NCBI GenBank assembly: GCA_900078375.1 | Contig: FLQS01000009.1 | Location: 62,001 to 126,000 of the forward strand | Length of the DNA: 64,000 bases | Source of the DNA: an uncultured Mycobacterium sp. | GTDB taxonomy: Bacteria > Actinomycetota > Actinomycetes > Mycobacteriales > Mycobacteriaceae | Reading direction: 5' to 3' | Shown: piece by piece, positions 25,996 to 35,732 of the stretch | How the letters are laid out: each line of letters starts with the position of its first letter | Position numbering within the stretch: the first letter of the stretch is position 1 | Notes under the pieces: generated by a model | The model's input: only the letters and a program-made list of their open reading frames with translations | The model's database searches: none | Told to the model about the DNA's origin: nothing | Position numbers and translations under genes: made by a program

Positions 25996-26835
25996 ATGGC
26001 AGGACGGGTAGAAGGCAAGGTCGCATTCATCACCGGTGCGGCACGCGGACAGGGTCGCGCGCACGCGGTCCGATTGGCGTCGGAGGGCGCCGACATCATC
26101 GCCGTCGATATCTGTAAGAAGATCGACACGGTCGACCTGATCGCCGCGTCCACGCCGGAGGATCTGGCTGAGACCGCCGATCTGGTCAAGAACGCCGGCG
26201 GTCGCATTTTCACCGCTCAGGTCGACGTCCGTGACTACGACGCGCTCAAGAGCGCCGTCGACGCCGGTGTCGAGGAGTTCGGCCGCCTGGACGTCATCGT
26301 CGCGAACGCGGGCATCGGCAACGGCGGGCAGACACTGGACCAGACCAGCGAAACCGACTGGACCGCAATGATTGACATCAATCTCGGTGGCGTGTGGAAG
26401 ACGGTGAAGGCCGGTGTGCCGCACATCCTCGCCGGTGAGCGCGGCGGCTCGATCATCCTGACCAGCTCGGTCGGCGGCATCAAGGCCTACCCCCACTGCG
26501 GTCATTACGTCGCTGCCAAGCACGGCGTCGTGGGACTGATGAAGACGTTCGCGGTCGAGCTGGGCGCCAAGAACATCCGGGTCAACTCGGTGCACCCGAC
26601 CAACGTGAACACCCCGCTGTTCATGAACGAGGGCACCATGAAGCTGTTCCGCCCCGACCTGGAGAACCCGGGCCCAGACGACATCAAGGTCGTCGGCGAG
26701 TTCATGCACACGCTGCCCATTGGTTGGGTCGAACCCGAGGACATCGCCAACGCGGTGCTGTTCCTGGCCTCCGACGAGGCGCGGTACATCACCGGTGTGC
26801 AGCTGCCCGTCGACGGCGGCAGCTGCTTGAAGTAA
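25996..26835 (+). CDS. Mycofactocin-coupled SDR family oxidoreductase (carveol dehydrogenase-like)
   Basis: A 279-residue SDR. The N-terminus GKVAFITGAARGQGRAHAV, the insert with CKKIDTVDLIAASTPEDLAET between strands 2 and 3, and the long segment after the active site match the subfamily whose members keep a tightly bound NAD and pass electrons to mycofactocin. Catalytic S157/158, Y171 and K175 are intact. ATG 25996 has an AGAGGA ribosome-binding site. It probably oxidises the alcohol made by the P450 upstream. Confidence 0.88.
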   Translation: MAGRVEGKVAFITGAARGQGRAHAVRLASEGADIIAVDICKKIDTVDLIAASTPEDLAETADLVKNAGGRIFTAQVDVRDYDALKSAVDAGVEEFGRLDVIVANAGIGNGGQTLDQTSETDWTAMIDINLGGVWKTVKAGVPHILAGERGGSIILTSSVGGIKAYPHCGHYVAAKHGVVGLMKTFAVELGAKNIRVNSVHPTNVNTPLFMNEGTMKLFRPDLENPGPDDIKVVGEFMHTLPIGWVEPEDIANAVLFLASDEARYITGVQLPVDGGSCLK

Positions 26836-26837
26836 TC

Positions 26838-28997
26838 GTGGCCCCGCAGCAGACCGTACATACGTTCTGCCGATACTGCCTCGCGTCGTGCGGCGTCGAG
26901 GTGACCGTCGAAGCGGGGCGGGTGGTGAAAATCTCTGCGGATAAACAGAATCCGCATAGTTGGGCAGACTTCTGCGCCAAAGGCCGCACTGCCGGGCAGC
27001 TCGTCGAGCATCCGCGCCGCATCACGACTCCGCTGCGACGGGTGGGCGACGCGTACGTCGAGGCGACGTGGGACGAGGCGATCGCCGACATCGCCACGCG
27101 GATGTCGGCGATCATCTCCGCCGGCGGACCGGATGCCGTCGCCACCTACACCGGCAACCCGGCCGGGTTCTCGTCGTCGAATCTGTTGTTCATGACGGGA
27201 TGGCTGGATGCCATCGGCAGCCAAAACCGTTACTACGTCGGCTCGGTGGATCAGAACGCGTTGCATGTGGTGGCGCAGGCGATGTACGGCTCCCAGCTGT
27301 TCGTCCCGGTCTCGGACGTCGACAGCTGTGACTTCTTCCTGCTGGTCGGCGCCAATCCCGCTGTCAGCGCCTGGAATTGGGTGGAATCGGTGCCGGGGGG
27401 CTGGAATCGGGCGCTGGCGCGGCAGCGGCAGGGCGCCACGATCGTCGTCGTCGACCCGATCCGGACCGAGAGCGCCGAGAAGGCCGACACGCATCTGGCG
27501 ATCCGCCCCGGCCAGGATTGGGCACTGCTGCTCGGCATGGTCAAGGTGATCCTCGATGAAGGCCTCGAGCATCGCCAGGACTGCATTGACCTGGCGCTGG
27601 GCGTGTCGGAGTTGCGCAGCCTGGTCGCCGCCGCCGACCTCGATGACCTGGCTGCCCGCTGCGATCTCCCCCGCGTTGATATCGAATCGCTGGCACGGGA
27701 TTTCGCGGCGGCACCGGGCGCGATGGTGGTCACCCGGACCGGGGTGTCACTGCACCTGGCCGGCACCATCGGCGAGTGGCTGGGTCATGTGCTCAACGTC
27801 GTCACCGGCCGGATGGACCGGCCCGGTGGCCGCCGCTTCGAACGCGGCTATGTCGATGCACTGAAGTTGGCGGCCCTGGTCAAACCCGCCGACCACCTCA
27901 GTCGGCTGCAGGGCCGGCCGATGGTGGCCGGCCACCACGGCCTCGACGAATTGCCCGACGAGATCACCGTGCGCGGGCGCGGGCAGATCCGGGCCATGGT
28001 GATCAACGCGGGCAACCCCGTCGTGTCCGGGCCCGACGGTGCGCGCCTCGATGCCGCCCTGGCGCAGCTCGACCTGTTGGTGGCCATCGACTTTCTGCAG
28101 CGCGAAAGCCACCGCCACGCACACTGGTTATTGCCCGCCGCGCACTGGCTGGAACGTGACGACTTGCTGGCGCTCACCAGCGGCCTGCACGACCAGCCGT
28201 ACATCCAGTACGGACGGCGGGCGGTCGATCCGCCCGGTGAGGCCCGAGAGGAATGGCGGTTCTTCCTTGACCTCACGCTGGCGATGAAGCGACCGTTCTT
28301 GGGTATGCGTGGCGTCAACGGGTTCGTCAAGGCGACGCGTGCGGCCGCCAGGCTCGCGCGCAGGCCATCGTTGGCGTTCGGGCCGCACTGGATCGACCGG
28401 ATGCTGGTGGCGGCCAGCCGCGGGATCAGCTGGCGAGCCGTCATGGCGCACCCGCACGGCTGGGTGTTCGGCAAACGCGAGTTCGGACGGCTGCGACCGG
28501 CACTGCGCACCGAGGACAAGAAGATTCACGTCGCACCCGCGGAGTTCGTGGGCCGTACTCACGAGCTGCTGGCCGAGCCGCATCCACGCTCGCCGGCGGG
28601 CTTGCCCTTCCAGCTGGCGAACAGTCGGCGCAGGCATTCGATGAACTCCTGGCTCAACGACATCCCGGGCCTGCATCCGTCGGGCAAGGACAACCATGCG
28701 GTGATCAACACCGCCGACGCCGCCGAGCTCGGGATCGCCGATGGCGATCGCGTTCGGGTGTTCTCACCCGTCGGTGAGGTCGAACTCGCCGCCCAGGTCA
28801 GCGACCGGCCCCGGCCCGGTGTCGTCATCGTCGACCACGGATGGGGGTCACGGGTGTTCGACCCGCGCGGCGGTGCGGCGCCAATATCGTTCGGCGTCAA
28901 CCGGAATCTGCTCGTCGACGGATCCCCGGTGGATCCCCTGTCGCAGACGCCGGCGTTGAGTTCGGCCTACGTCGGTGTCGAGCGGGTCGGGCCTTAG
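26838..28997 (+). CDS. Molybdopterin-dependent oxidoreductase
   Basis: A 719-residue molybdopterin enzyme of the DMSO reductase/formate dehydrogenase superfamily. The N-terminal [4Fe-4S] site is C11, C14, C18 and C46 (TFCRYCLASC, DFCAKG). The central Mo-pterin domains include TYTGNPAGFSS and LLVGANPAVSAWNW. The C-terminal dinucleotide-binding domain starts at FQLANSRRRHSMNSW. There is no Tat signal, so it is cytoplasmic. The GTG start at 26838 is 2 bp after the SDR stop; a frame extension into the SDR gene is rejected. The substrate is unknown; coupling to the P450/SDR pathway is inferred from the spacing. Confidence 0.88.
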   Translation: MAPQQTVHTFCRYCLASCGVEVTVEAGRVVKISADKQNPHSWADFCAKGRTAGQLVEHPRRITTPLRRVGDAYVEATWDEAIADIATRMSAIISAGGPDAVATYTGNPAGFSSSNLLFMTGWLDAIGSQNRYYVGSVDQNALHVVAQAMYGSQLFVPVSDVDSCDFFLLVGANPAVSAWNWVESVPGGWNRALARQRQGATIVVVDPIRTESAEKADTHLAIRPGQDWALLLGMVKVILDEGLEHRQDCIDLALGVSELRSLVAAADLDDLAARCDLPRVDIESLARDFAAAPGAMVVTRTGVSLHLAGTIGEWLGHVLNVVTGRMDRPGGRRFERGYVDALKLAALVKPADHLSRLQGRPMVAGHHGLDELPDEITVRGRGQIRAMVINAGNPVVSGPDGARLDAALAQLDLLVAIDFLQRESHRHAHWLLPAAHWLERDDLLALTSGLHDQPYIQYGRRAVDPPGEAREEWRFFLDLTLAMKRPFLGMRGVNGFVKATRAAARLARRPSLAFGPHWIDRMLVAASRGISWRAVMAHPHGWVFGKREFGRLRPALRTEDKKIHVAPAEFVGRTHELLAEPHPRSPAGLPFQLANSRRRHSMNSWLNDIPGLHPSGKDNHAVINTADAAELGIADGDRVRVFSPVGEVELAAQVSDRPRPGVVIVDHGWGSRVFDPRGGAAPISFGVNRNLLVDGSPVDPLSQTPALSSAYVGVERVGP

Positions 28998-29037
28998 CCC
29001 TGTACGTCCAAACCACCGCTTTGGCGTAGTCCAGATT

Positions 29038-29102
29038 GCGCCGAGATTGAACTCACGCAGCGTGCTACTCGAACTATTCCTGCGTGGCGTCAATCTCGGC
29101 GC
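29038..29102. repeat. Long inverted repeat between convergent genes
   Basis: Perfect 13-bp arms (29038-29050 and 29090-29102, GCGCCGAGATTGA and its complement) enclose a second 7-bp pair CACGCAG/CTGCGTG (29054-29060, 29080-29086). The structure is a two-part hairpin with a 19-nt loop. It separates the molybdoenzyme gene from the convergent hydrolase gene and may act as a two-way terminator or be a dispersed palindromic element. Its arms differ from the repeats at 40868 and 41805. Confidence 0.6.
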
Positions 29103-29127
29103 CAGGAGCCCCATTTGGGCGCGGAGA

Positions 29128-29952
29128 TCAGGCGACCTCGGCGAAGAACTTCAGCAGCAGGTCGGCCAGCGCGTCGGGCTGTTCGATCTGCGGGCAGTGA
29201 CCGGCGTGGTCGACGACCGCCGAGCGGCCACCGGTGATCTGCCCGGCCATCTCGGCCGCCCACCCCGGCGGTAGCAGCTTGTCGCCCGCACCCTCGACCA
29301 CCAGGACCGGAACATCGATCCGTTCATACGCCCGCTTGCTCGACGGGGTCGGCGGGACATCAAGTCCAGGACGGCGAAATCTTGCCGCCGCCAACGATTC
29401 CCAGGCCCCTGGCGCGATGCTGGATTCGTGGCGCCGCCGCACGTAAGCCTCATCCGCGGGGAACGAGGGATCGAAGAACAGCGCCTCCACGATGGCCTGC
29501 ATCCCCTCGAACGACGCGTCGTATTCGTAGAGCGCGCTGGTGTGCCGGTTCTTCTGAATCTCACCGCCACCGCAGATCGTGACCGCGCTGCGCACCGGGA
29601 GCACCGGGGCGCCCGAGGTGAGGTCCACCAGCAGGTTGATGGCGCCCATCGAGTTGCCGACGAAATGCGCCGAGTCGATGCCCAGCAGCGCGCAGAACCG
29701 GGCGATGTGCCGGATCCGCATGCCTCGCCCATCGGTGAAGTCGACCACCTTGGCCGAGTCCCCGAAGCCCAGCATGTCCGGCGCCAGCACCCGATAGTTC
29801 TGCGACAGTACGGGAATAACTCGTTCCCAGCCGATTTCGGCGCTCACGCCGAACTCGCCGCCGTGCAACAGCACGACGGGGTCGCCCTCCCCCGCCTCGA
29901 GGAAATGAGTGGCGAGTCCGTCGACGACGATGCGCCGGTGCTGGATGCTCAC
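29128..29952 (-). CDS. Alpha/beta hydrolase
   Basis: A 274-residue alpha/beta-fold hydrolase. The nucleophile is S101 in FVGNSMGA, the acid is in VEGAGDKLLPP and the histidine is in VDHAGHCPQIEQP; the oxyanion HGG motif is at VVLLHGGEF. This resembles meta-cleavage-product hydrolases (MhpC, BphD, HsaD). The start is GTG 29952, overlapping the upstream stop by 4 bp; a longer frame to 30048 is rejected. It is the last gene of the eight-gene aromatic operon and the second such hydrolase in it. Confidence 0.88.
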   Translation of the reverse strand: MSIQHRRIVVDGLATHFLEAGEGDPVVLLHGGEFGVSAEIGWERVIPVLSQNYRVLAPDMLGFGDSAKVVDFTDGRGMRIRHIARFCALLGIDSAHFVGNSMGAINLLVDLTSGAPVLPVRSAVTICGGGEIQKNRHTSALYEYDASFEGMQAIVEALFFDPSFPADEAYVRRRHESSIAPGAWESLAAARFRRPGLDVPPTPSSKRAYERIDVPVLVVEGAGDKLLPPGWAAEMAGQITGGRSAVVDHAGHCPQIEQPDALADLLLKFFAEVA

Positions 29953-30947
29953 TTGATCGCGATCGGGTTGACCGGTGAGCCGACGCCCCCGGTGACACTG
30001 AGCGGCGGTGCGACGAGTTGGAATTCGTAGCGGCCGTCGGCAGCGCAATCTTCGGCCAGTTCGGTGAGATTCCAGTACTCGCCCAGCATCAGGCCCATGT
30101 CACGCAAGCACAGCATGTGCATCGGGAGAATGGCACCGTCGACCCCCGACGCCGGGTTCTCCACCATCAGGTTGTCGGCCGCGACGGCAGCCACCTGATG
30201 GTCGGCCAGCCACGACGCACAGGTCCAGTCCAGGCCTGCGCCCGGCTCTGCACCGTCACCGGTCTCCAAAAAGCGTGCCCACCAACCGGTTCGGATCAGC
30301 ACGATATCGCCGGGTTCGATGCTGACCCCTTGCGTCCTGGCCGCCTCGTCGAGTTCGGCCGGGGTGATCGGCTCGCCGAGCTCACAGTACGTCGGCACCC
30401 CGCGCAGTTTGACGATGTCGAGCAGCACACCCCGCGAGGTGATGCCCTTGCTCACGACCTTGTCGATGCCCAGGTAGTACGCGCCGAGGCTGGACACCGA
30501 GTCCGCGGGAAACCCGTTGTAGAGCTTGTCCTCGTAGTAGACGTGTGAGAGCGCGTCCCACTGGGTGGCGGCCTGCAGCGGCATGATGATCATGTCGTCG
30601 TTGAACCGCATCGGCCCGGCCTTGCTGTACCCGCTCAGTTGTACGGCCGCGGGATTCCGAAGCCATTTCGGCCCGTACTCCATCAGCGTGTTGGCGTCGC
30701 CGCCGTCGATGGTCATCACGTGGGTGGGATTCTGCCGGTACTGGAACGCGCCCTGCGGACCCGACGAGCCGAAGTCGACGCCGAGTGGAAAGACCTTGCC
30801 GTGCTTGACCGTTGCGGCCGCCTGAGCGACCTTCTCGGGCGTGATGAAGTTCAGCGTGCCGAGCTCGTCGGCGTCACCCCACCGGCCCCAGTTGCGGACG
30901 TCGTCGGCGACCCGACGGAAATCGCTCATATCGGCCACGCTGGTCAT
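29949..30947 (-). CDS. Cyclase/kynurenine formamidase-like hydrolase
   Basis: A 332-residue protein of the cyclase family (PF04199 type), which includes kynurenine formamidase and isatin hydrolase. The expected HxGTHxDxPxH metal motif is altered to Q125-AAT-Q129-W-D131-ALS-H135, so two histidines are glutamines. ASWLADHQVAAVAADNLMVE and the C-terminal LPMHMLCLRDMGLMLGEYWNL region are typical. It probably hydrolyses a lactone or amide ring. It overlaps the SDR upstream and the hydrolase downstream by 4 bp each. Confidence 0.82.
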   Translation of the reverse strand: MTSVADMSDFRRVADDVRNWGRWGDADELGTLNFITPEKVAQAAATVKHGKVFPLGVDFGSSGPQGAFQYRQNPTHVMTIDGGDANTLMEYGPKWLRNPAAVQLSGYSKAGPMRFNDDMIIMPLQAATQWDALSHVYYEDKLYNGFPADSVSSLGAYYLGIDKVVSKGITSRGVLLDIVKLRGVPTYCELGEPITPAELDEAARTQGVSIEPGDIVLIRTGWWARFLETGDGAEPGAGLDWTCASWLADHQVAAVAADNLMVENPASGVDGAILPMHMLCLRDMGLMLGEYWNLTELAEDCAADGRYEFQLVAPPLSVTGGVGSPVNPIAIK

Positions 30948-31765
30948 CCCTTCTCGTAGTCGGCGGCTTGGCCCGCCGCGATGTTGCCGCCGTCGGCCCA
31001 GATGACCTGCCCGGTGATGTAACCGGCGGCCTTGCTGCCCAGGAACACCAGCACCGCGGCCTGCTCGGCGGGGTTGGACACCCGCCCGAGCGGCTTGGGG
31101 ATGTCATCGAGCAGGCCCTGCCCATAGGCCGACCGCAGCTGGTCGAGAATCGGTGTCTCGGTCACGCCCGGTCCCGTGCAGTTGATCCGAATACCCTTGG
31201 CGCCCAGTGGGACGGCATTGCTCACCGCGTAGCCGATGATCGCCTCCTTGGACAGCCGGTAGCCGCCGTCGGCCAGTGCGTCGGGATGGTCGTGACACCA
31301 CGCGATGCCCTCGGCCATCGAGCCCGTCGCCAGCAGACCGGCCGCCTGTGGCAGGTTCTCACGGTAGTTCGCCGCAGCCAGCGAAGAGACGCAAACGACC
31401 GACGAGCCGGATCCCAGCCTGGGCAGCATCGCTTCGGTGAGATGCCGGGTGCCCAGGAAGTTGATCGTGACGACCAACAATGGGTTCCCGATCCCCGAGG
31501 ACACCCCAGCCACGTTGAACAGCCCGTCGACGTGGCCGCCCACGGCGGCAGCCGCCCGATCGATCGAATCGGAATCGGCGAGGTCGACCTCGACGAACTC
31601 GCTCAGCTCGACCGTGCCGGGCGGCGGGGGTCGCACGTCAAGGCCGACCACCTCGGCGCCCAGATCGGTCAGCTGCCCGCACAGCTGCGCGCCGATTCCC
31701 GACGCGCAGCCGCTGACTACAACACGGCGGCCGTCATACCGCAGCAGATCGTCGATGGTGGACAC
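30944..31765 (-). CDS. SDR family oxidoreductase
   Basis: A 273-residue SDR with SGCASGIG at residues 18-25, FNVAGV, CVSSLAA and the YRLSK catalytic pair. The insert of some 40 residues between the serine and tyrosine segments (MAEGIAWCHDHPDALADGG) is the pattern of the coniferyl-alcohol-dehydrogenase/3-alpha-hydroxysteroid dehydrogenase-like group. It likely acts on a cyclic alcohol/ketone. It follows the LLM gene after 3 bp and overlaps the cyclase-family gene by 4 bp. Confidence 0.87.
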   Translation of the reverse strand: MSTIDDLLRYDGRRVVVSGCASGIGAQLCGQLTDLGAEVVGLDVRPPPPGTVELSEFVEVDLADSDSIDRAAAAVGGHVDGLFNVAGVSSGIGNPLLVVTINFLGTRHLTEAMLPRLGSGSSVVCVSSLAAANYRENLPQAAGLLATGSMAEGIAWCHDHPDALADGGYRLSKEAIIGYAVSNAVPLGAKGIRINCTGPGVTETPILDQLRSAYGQGLLDDIPKPLGRVSNPAEQAAVLVFLGSKAAGYITGQVIWADGGNIAAGQAADYEKG

Positions 31766-31768
31766 GGG

Positions 31769-33076
31769 CTACTTGGCTTTCCGCTTCTCCTTCTCCAACT
31801 GCGCGGCCTTCACCCGGCCCTCGTTGATCTCGGCCATCGCCTCGGGGATCTCGCCGGCGGTGAACTTTCCACCCCGGCCGGTGGGCAGGCCGCCGAAGGA
31901 GTAGGTCTCGTCGAATATCGGTGCCTCCGAGGGCTGGCGGCGGGCCTCGACCTTCTCGATCACCGGCGCCAGCCGCTTGGCCTTGTCGGCGACGGCCTTG
32001 GCGTCCCGCTCGATGAACTCCGGCAGGATCTCCTTGCCCATGATCTCGATGGACTCCATCGTGCCCTCGTGACTACGCGGGTTGAGCAGCAGGATGATCT
32101 CGTCGACACCGCTGGCCTCGTAGCCGCGCAGGAACTCCCGCACTGTCTCCGGCGAACCGATGGCACCGCGCCCCGGACCGTAGGCCAGGGTCGGGTCCTC
32201 CTTGACGGCCTTCTCGTACAGTTCCCACACGCCGGTGCGGCCGGGGGTGTGCATACCGGTCAGGTAGTAGTGCATGATGCCGAATGAGAAGAATCCGCCG
32301 CCGATTCCGATCCGCTTGAGCGCCTCGTCATCGGTCTTGGCCACCATCATCGACAGGTCGCCGCCGATGGCCAGGATGTTGGGGTTGATGGCCGGGGTGA
32401 CCGGCGCGCCCTGCTCCTCGAATTCCTGGTAGTAACCGGCCACCCGCTCCTTGAGCGCCTCGGGACCGGTGTAGGCGAAACTCAGTGCGCCGATCGCCTT
32501 CTGGGCGGCCATCTGCACCGACGACGGACGGGTGCAGGCCACCCACACCGGCGGGTGCGGGCTCTGCAGCGGCTTGGGGATGACATTGCGGGCCGGCATC
32601 TCGACGTGCTCACCCTTGAAGCCGGTGAACGGCGCCTCGGTCATACACCGGATGGACACCTCCAGCGCTTCTTCCCACATGGTGCGCTTGTCGGCGGGGT
32701 CGATATCGAAGCCACCGAGCTCGGCGACCGATGAGCCTTCGCCGGTGCCGAATTCGACACGCCCGTTGGACAGGTGGTCCAGGGTGGCGACGCGCTCGGC
32801 GATGCGCGCCGGGTGGTTGATCGGCGGCGGCAGGTGCATCACCCCGAAGCCGAGCCGAATGTCCTTGGTGCGCTGGCTGGCCGCGGCCAGGAACATCTCC
32901 GGCGCGGTGGAGTGGCAGTACTCCTCCAGGAAGTGGTGCTCGGTGAGCCACACGGTGGAGAACCCGGCCTTGTCCGCGGCCTCCACCTCGTCGAGGCCAT
33001 GCTGGAACAGCTGGTGCTCGTCGTCCTCCGACCACGGCCGCGGCAGCGGGAATTCGTAGAACAGCGAGATCTTCAT
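31769..33076 (-). CDS. LLM class flavin-dependent oxidoreductase
   Basis: A 435-residue luciferase-like TIM-barrel monooxygenase. Features are VWLTEHHFLEEYC, LGFGVMHLPPPINHP, RIAERVATLDHLSNGRVEFGTGEG and PHPPVWVACTRPSSVQMAA, all typical of the group. It would use reduced FMN from a separate reductase to hydroxylate or perform Baeyer-Villiger-type oxidation of a ketone. The C-terminus is unusually long and charged, ending KEKRKAK. It overlaps the KstD-like gene by 4 bp. Confidence 0.88.
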   Translation of the reverse strand: MKISLFYEFPLPRPWSEDDEHQLFQHGLDEVEAADKAGFSTVWLTEHHFLEEYCHSTAPEMFLAAASQRTKDIRLGFGVMHLPPPINHPARIAERVATLDHLSNGRVEFGTGEGSSVAELGGFDIDPADKRTMWEEALEVSIRCMTEAPFTGFKGEHVEMPARNVIPKPLQSPHPPVWVACTRPSSVQMAAQKAIGALSFAYTGPEALKERVAGYYQEFEEQGAPVTPAINPNILAIGGDLSMMVAKTDDEALKRIGIGGGFFSFGIMHYYLTGMHTPGRTGVWELYEKAVKEDPTLAYGPGRGAIGSPETVREFLRGYEASGVDEIILLLNPRSHEGTMESIEIMGKEILPEFIERDAKAVADKAKRLAPVIEKVEARRQPSEAPIFDETYSFGGLPTGRGGKFTAGEIPEAMAEINEGRVKAAQLEKEKRKAK

Positions 33077-34797
33077 GCGGTTACCTCTCGATCGGAATTG
33101 TGGGAGATGTGTTCTGCTGCGACGTATCCGAACGTCATCGCGGGTCCGATGGTGGCGCCGGCACCGGCGTAGCTGCGGCCCATCACCGCGGCCGAGGCGT
33201 TCCCGGTGGCGTAGAGCCCACCGATGACGGTGCCGTCCTCGCGCAGTACCCGGGCGTGCTCGTCGGTGAGCAATCCACCGGACGTGCCCAGATCGCCGAG
33301 GATGATCTGAAAAGCCAGATACGGTGCCTTGCCCAGCGGCGCCAGGTTGGGGTTGGGCAGCGTCGGGTCACCGTAGTAGTTGTCGTAGGCGCTGTCGCCC
33401 CGATTGAAGTCGTCGTCGTGCCCCTTGCGGGCGAGTTCGTTGAACCGGGCGGCCGTGCGCTGCAATTCGTCCGCCGGCACCCCGATCTTGGCGGCCAGTT
33501 CCCCGAAGGTGTCGGCGGCCACCACGATCCCGGAGTCCAACCAGGCCTGTGGAATCTTGCGGCCGGTGGGAACCGGAGCGAACGGCACTTTCGGGATCGG
33601 CAGGTGCCCGCCCACCACATACCGGTGGAACGACGCGATGTCGGTGACCAGCCAGCACGGGATGTGATCCACGCCGCTCTGCTGGCCCTCGATCATGGCG
33701 TGCGCGAAATCCATGTAGGGCGCGGCTTCGTTGATGAACCGCTTGCCGGCTCCGTTGACAACGAATTGCGCGGGCATCATCCGTTCGTTGAGCATGAACT
33801 GCAGGCGCCCGTCGGGCCAGCACATGGCGGGGAACCACCACGCTTCGTCGAGCAGATCGGTGGCGGCGCCCACCTTCTGCCCCGCCCGGATGCCGTCACC
33901 GGTGGCCGCGGGATTGCCGAAGCTCCAGTCCTTTTCCAGCACGGATAGGTGCTCACGGCGCCACGTCATATCGTGGTCGAACCCGCCGGAGGCCACCACC
34001 ACGCCGAGCCGGGCGGCGATCCGCACTGGCTTGCCGCCGCGTTCCACCACGGCGCCGACCACCCGCCCTTCTGGGCCGTCCGAGTCGGTGATCAGTTCGG
34101 TCATCGGCGCCGACAACCACAGTGGGATGTCCTTCTCCTTGAGCGCCAGGCGCATCCGGGCCATCAGCGACTGCCCGATTGCGGCCATCCGGTCGCCGAA
34201 AACCCGGGCCCGGAACATCCGCCAGATCAGCTTGAGCAGCACGGCCTTACCCCGCCAGTTCTGACGCACCTGGTAGAACAGCCGAAGATCCTTGGGGGCG
34301 AACCAGATTCCCTTAGGAGCCAACGCCAGTGGCGCGAGCAGGTTCTGCTCCTCGTCGCCGAGCTTGCGCAGATCGATCTCGGGCACGTTGATGGTGCTGC
34401 CGCGCTCGGACCCGCCGGGCAGCTCCGGGTAGTAGTCGGCATAGCCGGGCTTCCAGACGAAGTCGAACCAGCTGCTGGACTGCTCCAGGAATTCCATCAT
34501 CTCGGGGGCGGTGTCGACGTAGGCGCGCAGCCGTTGGTCACTGACCAGACCGCCGGTGATGGTCTTGAGGTACTCGAACACCCCGTCCGGGTCGGGCGAA
34601 TAGCCGGCCTTGCGTTGCGACGGCGCGCCGGGCACCCAGATTCCACCGCCGGACAGTGCCGATGAGCCGCCAAATTTGGGCGACTTCTCCACGATCAGGG
34701 TGTCCAGCCCGGACGCGTCCGCGCGCAGCGCAGCGGTCATCCCGCCCGCGCCCGAGCCGATGACGAGGACATCGACCGTGTGATCAAACTGGGTCAT
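33073..34797 (-). CDS. FAD-dependent dehydrogenase, 3-ketosteroid delta-1-dehydrogenase-like
   Basis: A 574-residue flavoprotein of the succinate dehydrogenase/fumarate reductase/KstD superfamily. The FAD-binding start is [19 protein letters not shown], followed by [14 protein letters not shown]. The C-terminal [36 protein letters not shown] and [11 protein letters not shown] resemble KstD strongly. KstD enzymes insert a double bond next to a ring ketone. In an operon with phenol hydroxylase and extradiol dioxygenase, I infer that it aromatises a cyclohexenone-type ring. It overlaps both neighbours by 4 bp. Confidence 0.88.
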   Translation of the reverse strand: MTQFDHTVDVLVIGSGAGGMTAALRADASGLDTLIVEKSPKFGGSSALSGGGIWVPGAPSQRKAGYSPDPDGVFEYLKTITGGLVSDQRLRAYVDTAPEMMEFLEQSSSWFDFVWKPGYADYYPELPGGSERGSTINVPEIDLRKLGDEEQNLLAPLALAPKGIWFAPKDLRLFYQVRQNWRGKAVLLKLIWRMFRARVFGDRMAAIGQSLMARMRLALKEKDIPLWLSAPMTELITDSDGPEGRVVGAVVERGGKPVRIAARLGVVVASGGFDHDMTWRREHLSVLEKDWSFGNPAATGDGIRAGQKVGAATDLLDEAWWFPAMCWPDGRLQFMLNERMMPAQFVVNGAGKRFINEAAPYMDFAHAMIEGQQSGVDHIPCWLVTDIASFHRYVVGGHLPIPKVPFAPVPTGRKIPQAWLDSGIVVAADTFGELAAKIGVPADELQRTAARFNELARKGHDDDFNRGDSAYDNYYGDPTLPNPNLAPLGKAPYLAFQIILGDLGTSGGLLTDEHARVLREDGTVIGGLYATGNASAAVMGRSYAGAGATIGPAMTFGYVAAEHISHNSDREVTA

Positions 34798-35732
34798 GCC
34801 GGCACCGCCGTCCGGATCGCGAAGCCTGCAATCAGCTCTGGAGCAGCGCGGTAGTAGCGCTGCTGGGTCTGGTAGTCACCCTGAGCCGCCAGTGCGGCGA
34901 AAGCCGCGACCCAGGTTCGGATCTCATGTGCCGAATTGCCCGCCTCACGGGCGATCCAGTCGTTGGTCCAGCCGTCCACCTCGGCCAGCTGATTGGTATC
35001 GATCAGGTCCAGCAGGGCGTGGTCCCAGTCCGGGTTCAGCGGCTGCAGCGGGCTCTGGCCGTGGGCGAAGTCGTGCGCCGCGGCGATCACGGCATCTTGC
35101 CGTGCCGCTCGCCCTTCCGGCGACATCGGCGCCCCACCGACGATGCGCTCCAGCGCCGCAGGTGGCGCGGTCGCCAACGTCGGCACCGGCGGATCATGGG
35201 ACAGCCCACCGGACCCGACGACCAGCACCCGCTTGCTCAGGGTGCCCAGGTACTCACCGATCGCGGTGCCGAGGGCCCTGGTGCGCTTGAGCGGGCCCAG
35301 CGGGGTGGCCACCGAGTTGATGAACACCGGGATGACGGGCCGGGATGCGGCATCGGAGAAGAGCACCTCGAGCGGCTGCACGGTGCCGTGATCGACGTCC
35401 ATAGCCGCCGACAGCGATACGTCAACGCCGGATTCCCATACCGCGGCGGCCATCTCGTTGGCGACATCGGCGGGCACGGTCAGCGGTCCGGCGTGGGTGC
35501 CGTAATCGCCGACACCGTGGGCCGCGGTGCCGATACAGAAGGGCGGCATCAGCCGATAGAAGAATCCGTTGTAGTGGTCCGGGGAGAAGATGACCACGAG
35601 CTCGGGATCGAAATCAGCGACGAAGGACCGGGTTTCGGCCAGCTGGGTATTGATGTCATCAAGCAGTTCCGCCGATGGGCCGGGAAGGTTCAGCAGCGGG
35701 CTGTGCGACATGCAGCAGAGGGCCAGTGGCAT
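34794..35732 (-). CDS. mhpB: Extradiol dioxygenase, MhpB-like
   Basis: A 312-residue class III extradiol ring-cleavage dioxygenase. The sequence tracks E. coli MhpB almost segment by segment: SHSPL near the start, [16 protein letters not shown], the catalytic H115 in [12 protein letters not shown] and H179 in [10 protein letters not shown] at exactly the numbers known for MhpB. It cleaves a 3-alkyl-substituted catechol, such as 3-(2,3-dihydroxyphenyl)propionate, next to the hydroxyls. A strong ribosome-binding site (GGGAGGAGG) precedes the ATG, although this lies inside the end of mhpA. Confidence 0.93.
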   Translation of the reverse strand: MPLALCCMSHSPLLNLPGPSAELLDDINTQLAETRSFVADFDPELVVIFSPDHYNGFFYRLMPPFCIGTAAHGVGDYGTHAGPLTVPADVANEMAAAVWESGVDVSLSAAMDVDHGTVQPLEVLFSDAASRPVIPVFINSVATPLGPLKRTRALGTAIGEYLGTLSKRVLVVGSGGLSHDPPVPTLATAPPAALERIVGGAPMSPEGRAARQDAVIAAAHDFAHGQSPLQPLNPDWDHALLDLIDTNQLAEVDGWTNDWIAREAGNSAHEIRTWVAAFAALAAQGDYQTQQRYYRAAPELIAGFAIRTAVPA

